Part shown: in pieces, positions 6,176 through 12,082 of the stretch
How positions within the stretch are numbered: the stretch's first letter is position 1
How the letters are laid out: each line of letters starts with the position of its first letter
From: Longimicrobiales bacterium
Lineage (GTDB): Bacteria > Gemmatimonadota > Gemmatimonadetes > Longimicrobiales > Gaopeijiaceae
Assembly: GCA_022428035.1 (NCBI GenBank)
Contig: JAKMDG010000277.1
Span: forward strand, 1 to 12,082
Direction: 5' to 3'
DNA: 12,082 bases
Made by a program: the position numbers and the translations under genes
The notes under the pieces: generated by a model
Databases searched by the model: none
What the model was told of the DNA's origin: nothing
What the model saw: only the letters and a program-made list of their open reading frames with translations

Positions 6176-7081
6176 TTGGATTTCGCCCCCAGTCCGTCAC
6201 AGGCTCGTTCAACATCCGAAGGCATCACGGTTCGCTGCTGGGGCACACGCGGCTCGATCCCGTCCCCCGGTCCGAAGACCGTCGAGCATGGAGGAAATAC
6301 CACCTGTCTCGAAGTGTGCGGGCCCGACCTTCGGATCGTCTTCGATGCTGGCTCAGGAATTCGGCCGTTCGGCACAGATCTCGTGGAACGAGGCCCTAAT
6401 GCCGTCCACATTTTCCTGACCCATTTCCACTGGGATCACATCCAGGGCTTCCCCTTCTTTGCGCCCCTCTATGATCCCGAGGACTCGATCAAAGTGATCG
6501 GGCCGAAGCAGAAGGACATCGACGTTCAGAATCTGTTCGCCGGCCAGATGGGCCCGATCTATTTCCCTGTCCCGTTCAGTTTTGTGGCCGCGCACATGGA
6601 GTTCGAGCACCTCAATGAGGGCGGGTACGAAGTGGGCGACTTCGAACTCGAGGTCATGAGGGTCCGGCATCCATCCTTCGTGATCGGCTACAAGATCAAG
6701 ATCGGCGGGCATGTCATCTGCTTCATTCCGGATAACGAGCTGGAGGGCGACGTGTACAACGAGCTTGAACCGAATTTTCGCAAACGACTCGTGGACTTTT
6801 GCGGTGATGCGGACCTTTTGCTGCATGACTCGATGTATACGGAAGAGGAGTACCCGCACCGTGCCGGGTGGGGACACTCCACGTTCGAACAAACGATGCG
6901 ACTCGGTCAGGACGCGGGCGTGAAGAAGCTGCTCTTCACGCACCACGACCCGATGCGAACCGATTACGAGCTCTCGGCCATCGTCGCGAAGATGCGTGAG
7001 GACGCGGCCCGTTCCGGGTCTGGAATGATCATCGAGGCCGCGAAGGAAGGCGTCGACTACACAATGGATGGCGACGCATGA
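6176..7081 (+). CDS. MBL-fold metallohydrolase, possible cyclic-nucleotide phosphodiesterase
   Basis: A 301-aa cytoplasmic hydrolase when started at TTG 6176, which has AGAGCAGG four bases upstream and begins just ahead of the conserved TVRCWGTRGSIPSPGPKTVE. An ATG at 6026 would add 50 residues without family character. The dinuclear metal motif is HFHWDH (His83, His85, Asp87, His88), followed by GGNTT-type, GWGHST and FTHHDP motifs of the RNase Z/PhnP-like MBL group. Members with the WGxRGSxPxxGP opening are sometimes annotated as class II cAMP phosphodiesterases, but their substrates are mostly unproven. Its position in front of a nucleotide cyclase and opposite a cNMP receptor makes cyclic-nucleotide hydrolysis a reasonable guess. 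It overlaps the caspase gene by ATGA, so the two are translationally coupled. The fold is sure; the substrate is inferred. Confidence 0.85.
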   Translation: MDFAPSPSQARSTSEGITVRCWGTRGSIPSPGPKTVEHGGNTTCLEVCGPDLRIVFDAGSGIRPFGTDLVERGPNAVHIFLTHFHWDHIQGFPFFAPLYDPEDSIKVIGPKQKDIDVQNLFAGQMGPIYFPVPFSFVAAHMEFEHLNEGGYEVGDFELEVMRVRHPSFVIGYKIKIGGHVICFIPDNELEGDVYNELEPNFRKRLVDFCGDADLLLHDSMYTEEEYPHRAGWGHSTFEQTMRLGQDAGVKKLLFTHHDPMRTDYELSAIVAKMREDAARSGSGMIIEAAKEGVDYTMDGDA

Positions 7082-8955
7082 AGAGACGTTTAGCGACCGT
7101 GGCGCTCACGCTGCCGCTCCTCGCATTCGGGCCACAGGAGCGCACCGACCTCACGCACTGGGCGTTCGTCGTCGGGATCAGCGACTACATCCACTTCGAC
7201 GACACAGAGGGTGGAGACCTCCCGGGCGCCGAGCATGATGCCCGTCGGATCCGCGACGTACTCGTCATGCGTGGAGGCTTCCCGGAGAGCAACGTCCGCA
7301 TGCTCCTCAACCAGGACGCGACGAAGGCCGCGATCGAGGAGGGCATCACCGGCTGGCTCGTGCAGAACGCACGACCCGGAGACAACGTGGTGATCTTCTA
7401 CGCCGGCCACGGCTCGCAGATGTGGGACGAGGACGGCGATGAAGACGACGGGCTCGACGAGACACTCGCGCCTGCCGACGTGATGGCATCTACCACGGAG
7501 TTCGACATCTCCGACGACCAGTTCAATGATTGGCTCGGGATGCTTCCGACCGACAACGTCATCGTCGTGCTCGACAACTGTAACTCGGGTACCGGGACGC
7601 GCGACGTGACCCCCTTCTCCAAGGGCCGCCTGCTCGCTCGCGACATGAACGACGTCGAGCGGCCCGCGGGCGTCACCCGCCGTGCTCTGCCGGGCCAGGA
7701 GGAGGACGCGACCGGCTTCGATTCGCAGGAGACCCGCGTTCTCGAGCTGGCCGCGGCGCAGCCGTTCCAGGTCGCAGTCGATGCATTCTTCCCTGCCGTT
7801 GAAGGTCGCGAAGCCTTCCACGGTGGTGCCTTTACGACCTTTCTCGTGCAGCAGATGTGGAAGGCGCCCGAAGACGCCAGCTACGAGGACGTCTTCGAGA
7901 ATGCGTACGAAGCGCTGAAGCGGAATCGTTTCCAGCAGGACCCTTACATCTCCGAAGACATTTCTCTGAAAGATCTTCCTCTCTTCTTCCTCGAGGGGGA
8001 GACGGCGGGTCGTGGCGACATGGCTCTGCCCGTGACGTCGGCGGGAAGTGGTGTGGCCGAGCTCGGCGCCGGCCTCGCCCTGGGCATCACGCCCGGATCG
8101 ATCTTCGAGTCGGAGACGGGTGCCCGCATGGTGGTGTCTTCCGTGAGCCAGCGCGCCACGAGCGTCGACGTGATCTCTGGCTCGGTCTCCGAGGGAGACC
8201 AGGCTCGACTCGTTTCGTACGTGTATGCGGCCAGCCCACTTCTGGTGAACGTGGCTGCGGTGGAAACCGGCCTCTCAGATGCCCTCACCTCTGCGATCGG
8301 AGCGACGAACTCGATTCGACTCGTTCAGAGAGACGACTCCTTCAGTCACCTGATCGTGCGCCGACGCGGCGACGAGCTGAGGGTCATCGGATCGGACGGT
8401 TTCGCACGGCACGAGGGCATCGCCGCGACGGATGCGGCGATGACCGATCTCGCCACGATCCTGCTGAAGGAATCTGCGGCGAAGACGTTGGGCGACATGG
8501 AGAACCCGGCGCAGACCTTCGGATTCGACGTACAGTTGCTGGGTGACAAAACATCGTTCGGCCTCGGAGAAGAGATCGCGTTCTTCATCGAATCGGACCG
8601 GGACGGCTACCTGACGCTCGTTGACCTCGGCACCGACGGCACCGTCGCCATGCTGCTGCCCAATGCGGACGACCCATCAATGATGATTCGCGCCGGCGAG
8701 CGACTGGAGTACCCTGGCGACGACCTCGTTTTCCAGGCGCAGGAGCCCGCTGGCGGCGGCATGGTCCGGGCGTTCATCACATCCGAGCCACTCGATATCG
8801 AGATGGCCTCGGCATCCGACGTGTATCGGTTTGGTGGGGCCGAGTTCGCGGCCGAGATCACCGAAGCGCTCAAACGAGTGGCGGGTCTCGACGGTGGTGC
8901 CGTTCGGCTGAACTCGTGGGGCACGGCATCCGTCGTGTACGAAATCACCAACTGA
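7078..8955 (+). CDS. Exported metacaspase-like peptidase C14 with DUF4384 domain
   Basis: A 625-aa protein. Residues 1-18 form a Sec signal peptide (MKRR then a hydrophobic run ending LLAFG), so it should act in the periplasm or outside. Residues about 27-280 are a caspase-fold peptidase with the His/Cys dyad His111 (FYAGHGSQ) and Cys168 (LDNCNSG). The acidic stretch DEDGDEDDGLDETLAPAD (117-134) is typical of metacaspases that cut after Arg or Lys. A linker with basic sites (RPAGVTRRALPGQ) separates it from the p10-like part HGGAFTTFL (248-256), so autoprocessing is possible. Residues about 480-575 match DUF4384 (GLGEEIAFFIESDRDGYLTL), a beta-rich module. The middle 300-480 is not recognised. 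It lies between the MBL and cyclase genes and is probably co-transcribed with both. Active-site residues are intact. Confidence 0.88.
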   Translation: MKRRLATVALTLPLLAFGPQERTDLTHWAFVVGISDYIHFDDTEGGDLPGAEHDARRIRDVLVMRGGFPESNVRMLLNQDATKAAIEEGITGWLVQNARPGDNVVIFYAGHGSQMWDEDGDEDDGLDETLAPADVMASTTEFDISDDQFNDWLGMLPTDNVIVVLDNCNSGTGTRDVTPFSKGRLLARDMNDVERPAGVTRRALPGQEEDATGFDSQETRVLELAAAQPFQVAVDAFFPAVEGREAFHGGAFTTFLVQQMWKAPEDASYEDVFENAYEALKRNRFQQDPYISEDISLKDLPLFFLEGETAGRGDMALPVTSAGSGVAELGAGLALGITPGSIFESETGARMVVSSVSQRATSVDVISGSVSEGDQARLVSYVYAASPLLVNVAAVETGLSDALTSAIGATNSIRLVQRDDSFSHLIVRRRGDELRVIGSDGFARHEGIAATDAAMTDLATILLKESAAKTLGDMENPAQTFGFDVQLLGDKTSFGLGEEIAFFIESDRDGYLTLVDLGTDGTVAMLLPNADDPSMMIRAGERLEYPGDDLVFQAQEPAGGGMVRAFITSEPLDIEMASASDVYRFGGAEFAAEITEALKRVAGLDGGAVRLNSWGTASVVYEITN

Positions 8956-8965
8956 TGCTGGCTCC

Positions 8966-9001
8966 GCGGGCGTACAGCCCGCCTCGCGCCGCGTAGGCCC
9001 G
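8966..9001 (+). promoter_or_regulatory. Leader with two competing hairpins at the cyclase start
   Basis: The 45-nt gap before the cyclase GTG has a perfect 6-bp hairpin, GCGGGC (8966-8971) and GCCCGC (8977-8982), with a 5-nt loop. A second copy of GCCCG (8997-9001) overlaps the start codon and could pair with the same CGGGC (8967-8971). The two foldings exclude each other: one leaves the start free, the other hides it. The gene has only a weak ribosome-binding site (AGG at 8995-8997). No T-tract is present, so termination is less likely than translational control. Confidence 0.3.
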
Positions 9002-11238
9002 TGAAGCGTTCACAACGGTACATCGCACTCGTGCTGATCGCCCTCGGCTCCGTCGCGCTCGCCATCCTGTTCGGGGACGTGCTCGGCGAGGTCACGGGGT
9101 TGCAGGCCTTCGAGAATTTCACCCTCGATCGGCGTCAGCATACGACCGTCGAGTCGTTCCAGGAGGGCCTGGGAGAACGCGAAAGTGAGATCGTCATGGT
9201 GCTCTTCGACGAGTTCACACTCGATGACGACACCGCCCCCTGGATCACCCCATTTCCGCGGGCACACCTGGCCTCCCTCGTCGATGCGGTCGCACAGGCT
9301 GGCGCCCGAACGATCGGGATCGACGTCTTTTTGGCGGATCTGCACGAGAACCTCAATCAGATCGATGGTGGAAACGACCTCCTTCGTGACGCAATCGCAC
9401 GGGCCGGAAACGTCATCCTGGTCTCCCCACTGCAGCAGACCGACTCCGGGTCCTTCGTACAGCCGCCCCACGAGTTCTTCACGGACGTCTCTCATGAAGT
9501 AGGGACGGCAGAACTCCCTTCATCGTACTCGACGTTCCGTAATGGCACCCTGGCTGTCCGGTCGGGCCAGGGGCTGGCTCCGTCGTTCGCGCTCTCCCTC
9601 TGGGCGCATTCACGCGGCATTACCACCGACTCGATCCTCGATGCGGCCTGGGTGTCGAGCCGGATCGATCTACCAGGTCTGCCTCCGGATCTCGGGGCGA
9701 TCCCTGATGATTGGAAGGATCCCGGCGCTGGCGATGCCGGGTCCATCATACCGTTCCCGATTCGCTTCTATGGCCCACCCTCGAGCACGTTGGCTGCGGA
9801 CCCACCCGGGACATTTCAGGCAATCGGGTCATCCGGCGCGGTAACGACGGCCATGTTCCTGCCGGAGTTCTTCGAGGACAAGATCGTCCTGCTCGGCACG
9901 GGCTTCCACCCGGAGGACCGGTTCAGAGTCCCGTTCTACGACTACCGGATCCCTCCGACGGAAGGCTTCGAAGAGGGAGATACCTACAGCTGGATGTACG
10001 GTATCGAAATTCATGCCAACGCCCTCCAGAACCTGCTGGACGGCTCCTATGTAAGACACCTGGGCCTGGCGAGTCGGCTATTACTCATGCTCGTTGTTGC
10101 GATCGCGAGTGGGGCTCTGGTCTTCACGAAAGGTGCCGCGTGGGGGGCAGTCCTCACCGCAGCCGTCATCGCCGGAACATGGGTCCTCGCATTCTGGGGC
10201 TGGGCAGGATCCATCTATGGGCCCGGAGGCGAGTACGTCAGCCTGGGGGCCGCCGGGCTCTGGATGCCGATCGCTACCCCGAACCTGGCTGCTGCACTCT
10301 CGTATGTGTTCAGCGTGTCCTATGTGGCCGTGGTCGAGGGCAGGGAAAAACGCTTCATCCAGGGAGCATTCGGTAAATATCTGTCCCCGGATGTCGTCGC
10401 CGAGATCTTCAAAGACCCGTCCTCATTGACCCTGGGGGGTGAGAAGCGACCGCTCTCTCTGCTCTTCTCGGATCTCTCCGGGTTCACCACGATCTCGGAG
10501 GAGATGGAAGCTCAGGACCTCATCGCGCTTCTGAACGAGTACCTCAACGACATGACCCAGGTCGTGTTCGATGAGAACGGGTATCTGGACAAGTACATCG
10601 GCGATGCGATCATGGCCTTCTGGAACGCTCCCAAGGACGTTTCGGATCATGCTGATCGGGCGATGCGCGCGGCCATCTTCATGCAACGCCGTATGGACGA
10701 CCTCAACGACCGCTGGGCCGAACGTGCCGAAAATCACGAACCCCTGAAGGTGCGAATCGGCGTCCACACCGGAGAGGTCGTCGTCGGGAACGTCGGAGGA
10801 GAGGACCGCTTCGACTATTCGGCCATTGGCGACGCGGTGAACCTCGCCGCACGACTCGAACCGGCGAACAAAACCTACGACACACTCAACATGGTATCCG
10901 AGGTTACGCTCAGCGCAGGCGAGGGCTCGTACCGTGTACGCGAACTCGACCTCATTGTCGTGAAGGGCAAGGAACAACCCATCAAGGTATTCGAGCTTCT
11001 GGAGCTGGAGGGCGTGGAACTGTCGGCTCAGAAGGAGGATGCCCTGCGCCACTTTGCAGCCGGCATGGCCGAGTACAAGGAGCACCGCTGGGAAGAGGCT
11101 AGAGAACACTTCGAGCGCGCAGTTCAGGCATGTCCCGACGACGGGCCGAGTATTCTGTATGTGACACGTTGTGACGAGCACATCGCCGACCCACCACCCC
11201 TTGATTGGGATTTCGTGGTGCGGCGGACCGAAAAGTAG
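9001..11238 (+). CDS. CHASE2-domain transmembrane class III nucleotide cyclase
   Basis: A 745-aa receptor cyclase starting at GTG. One N-terminal membrane helix (about 8-25) is followed by a large periplasmic CHASE2 sensor (about 30-350), three more helices (about 360-376, 381-400, 413-445) and a cytoplasmic class III cyclase domain (about 480-660). Catalytic residues are present: metal-binding Asp491 (FSDLSGFT) and Asp535 (DKYIGDA), purine-contacting Lys531, and Asn614 and Arg618 (VNLAARLE) for transition-state support. Ser607 (DYSAIGD) stands where adenylate cyclases of this group have Thr, Ser or Asp, so cAMP is the likely product. The tail (about 677-730; HFAAGMAEYKEHRWEEAREH) is one TPR-like repeat. 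Upstream is the exported caspase gene, downstream the exported FecR-like gene; both products share the compartment of the CHASE2 domain. Confidence 0.92.
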   Translation: MKRSQRYIALVLIALGSVALAILFGDVLGEVTGLQAFENFTLDRRQHTTVESFQEGLGERESEIVMVLFDEFTLDDDTAPWITPFPRAHLASLVDAVAQAGARTIGIDVFLADLHENLNQIDGGNDLLRDAIARAGNVILVSPLQQTDSGSFVQPPHEFFTDVSHEVGTAELPSSYSTFRNGTLAVRSGQGLAPSFALSLWAHSRGITTDSILDAAWVSSRIDLPGLPPDLGAIPDDWKDPGAGDAGSIIPFPIRFYGPPSSTLAADPPGTFQAIGSSGAVTTAMFLPEFFEDKIVLLGTGFHPEDRFRVPFYDYRIPPTEGFEEGDTYSWMYGIEIHANALQNLLDGSYVRHLGLASRLLLMLVVAIASGALVFTKGAAWGAVLTAAVIAGTWVLAFWGWAGSIYGPGGEYVSLGAAGLWMPIATPNLAAALSYVFSVSYVAVVEGREKRFIQGAFGKYLSPDVVAEIFKDPSSLTLGGEKRPLSLLFSDLSGFTTISEEMEAQDLIALLNEYLNDMTQVVFDENGYLDKYIGDAIMAFWNAPKDVSDHADRAMRAAIFMQRRMDDLNDRWAERAENHEPLKVRIGVHTGEVVVGNVGGEDRFDYSAIGDAVNLAARLEPANKTYDTLNMVSEVTLSAGEGSYRVRELDLIVVKGKEQPIKVFELLELEGVELSAQKEDALRHFAAGMAEYKEHRWEEAREHFERAVQACPDDGPSILYVTRCDEHIADPPPLDWDFVVRRTEK

Positions 11239-11294
11239 AACCTTTGTTGAGGGGGTCCGATCGCGGTCGCGGCCCTGTTCAGCCGGAGAGCATG

Positions 11295-12082
11295 ATGAAG
11301 AAAGCCATGTGCACGGCCCTGCTCGCGCTCGCGGGCTTCGCCGTTTCGCTATCAGCGCAGGACCCAGTCGCGCTCGTCATCAGGGTGCAGGGTGACGTAA
11401 TGGTGTCCCACGGAGGTGGAGATCTGGCACCCGTGTCGATCGGCGAGCAGATGTTCGTCGGTGACGACCTCGCGCCGACGGATGGCTCACGAGCCATCCT
11501 GATCACGCGCACTGGTGCCCAGCAGGTCGTCACCGAACAGACGACGATGGTCGAGCCCCGCGGAGCCGGGAACCCGGACATGTTCGCCCGAGCCATGAGC
11601 ACCCTCGCCCAGGCCGCCTCGACCGACGCCACTACCGGCGGTCGCCAGGGCATGATTCGCCCGATTCCGGGACAAAGCTCGCTCGTCTCTCCACGTAACA
11701 GCCTGCTCGTCGCGGATACACGACCCACGTTCGAGTGGACCGCCACCTCGGATCAGACATACGACCTGATGATCCGAGAGGTCGGCGCAGCCGGTCGACC
11801 GGTCATCTATGAGGTCGGCTCTGACACGACATTCACACTCCCGGAAGGCGACGAACTGGGCTTCGGCGCGTCGTACGTCTGGACCGTGTTCGTGGGAGGA
11901 CGTCGAGGCGGCAGGCCGATTCCCGAGCAGGAATTCCGGGTGATGAGCCTCGAGGAATCCGTCGACATGCAGGACTATCTCGACGAGATCGCGGTCTTCG
12001 GCCTGGACCCGATGGGGGACGGTCTGTTTCTGAGCGTCGTTGCGTATCAGGACATGGGCCTCCTTTATGATGCAGCCGACGC
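11295..12082 (+). CDS. Exported FecR/Ig-like domain protein, 3' end beyond window
   Basis: Partial: 262 codons and no stop before the window ends. The ATG at 11295 is preferred over 11292 because GGAGAG (11285-11290) is then well spaced. Residues 1-21 are a signal peptide (MKK, hydrophobic core, SLSA before Gln22). Residues about 24-85 resemble a FecR domain (VIRVQGDVMVSHGGG...GSRAILIT). Residues about 133-215 look Ig- or Fn3-like (SPRNSLLVADTRPTFEW ... YVWTVFVGG). The end (about 235 on, VVAYQDMGLLYDAAD) may open a TPR array. FecR-domain proteins of this type are often encoded next to CHASE2 cyclases, and a periplasmic partner or ligand for the CHASE2 sensor is a reasonable inference. It follows the cyclase gene by 56 nt on the same strand. 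Confidence 0.8.
   Translation, partial: MKKAMCTALLALAGFAVSLSAQDPVALVIRVQGDVMVSHGGGDLAPVSIGEQMFVGDDLAPTDGSRAILITRTGAQQVVTEQTTMVEPRGAGNPDMFARAMSTLAQAASTDATTGGRQGMIRPIPGQSSLVSPRNSLLVADTRPTFEWTATSDQTYDLMIREVGAAGRPVIYEVGSDTTFTLPEGDELGFGASYVWTVFVGGRRGGRPIPEQEFRVMSLEESVDMQDYLDEIAVFGLDPMGDGLFLSVVAYQDMGLLYDAAD

Noticed and set aside
6353..6946. 197-codon minus-strand frame opposite the MBL gene
   Set aside because: It is a shadow of the MBL gene, whose HFHWDH motif is on the plus strand.
7090..7821. 243-codon minus-strand frame opposite the caspase gene
   Set aside because: The plus-strand frame carries the His/Cys dyad and the metacaspase acidic motif; the antisense product is an Asp/Glu/Val-rich mirror with no domain.
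7857..8546. 229-codon plus-strand frame inside the caspase gene in another frame
   Set aside because: The product is Arg/Gly-rich low complexity, typical of a shifted frame of a GC-rich gene; no evidence of a programmed frameshift.
9711..10376. 221-codon plus-strand frame inside the cyclase gene in another frame
   Set aside because: It overlaps the CHASE2 and membrane segments of the main frame and gives an Arg/Pro/Gly-rich product without a domain.
10423..11181. 252-codon minus-strand frame opposite the cyclase domain
   Set aside because: The sense strand encodes an intact class III cyclase domain; the antisense product is not recognisable and has no ribosome-binding site.
7078..11238. Caspase plus cyclase as an anti-phage defence system
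   Set aside because: Cyclase-based defence enzymes are soluble and paired with cytoplasmic effectors; here the caspase is exported and the cyclase has a CHASE2 receptor domain, which fits environmental sensing better. No other defence or mobile genes are nearby.

Overview
The window is GC-rich, densely coded bacterial chromosome. Family content suggests a free-living aerobic or facultative Gram-negative bacterium: a lipoprotein, Sec-exported proteins, a CHASE2 receptor cyclase and a FecR-like periplasmic protein. The mixture resembles Gemmatimonadota or a similar deep lineage, but that placement is only an inference. There is no rRNA, tRNA, CRISPR array, insertion sequence or phage gene.

Left part (1-1660). 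A small weakly supported reading frame at the edge is followed, on the minus strand, by a predicted lipoprotein of unknown function. A 75-nt divergent gap separates it from a plus-strand 187-aa helical protein that I do not recognise. That gene runs head-on into the end of the next operon, and a strong hairpin (1634-1664) lies between them.

Middle part (1657-5977, all minus strand). This is a phenylacetyl-CoA-epoxidase-type oxygenase operon. In transcription order it has: a cyclic-nucleotide-binding protein fused to a SpoIIE/PP2C-like domain that appears catalytically dead; a stand-alone MIP18/DUF59 protein; paaA, paaD, paaB, paaC; and a stand-alone four-cysteine zinc ribbon matching the tail normally fused to PaaD. 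The genes overlap or are nearly contiguous from paaA to the zinc ribbon. The order A-D-B-C-ribbon differs from the enteric paaABCDE, and no reductase (paaE), ligase (paaK) or ring-opening gene (paaZ) is in view.

Right part (6176-12082, plus strand). Divergent from the operon across a roughly 200-nt gap is a second operon: a metallo-beta-lactamase-fold hydrolase, an exported metacaspase-like protease with a C-terminal DUF4384 domain, a CHASE2-transmembrane class III nucleotide cyclase with TPR-like tail, and an exported FecR/Ig-like protein that runs off the end.

The most interesting reading is that the two operons form one signalling unit. The cyclase would make cyclic nucleotide in response to a periplasmic state involving FecR and caspase proteins, the MBL hydrolase could remove it, and the divergently encoded cNMP-binding pseudophosphatase could sense it. 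That last gene sits 34 nt upstream of the oxygenase gene cluster. The parts are seen in the sequence; their connection is inferred.
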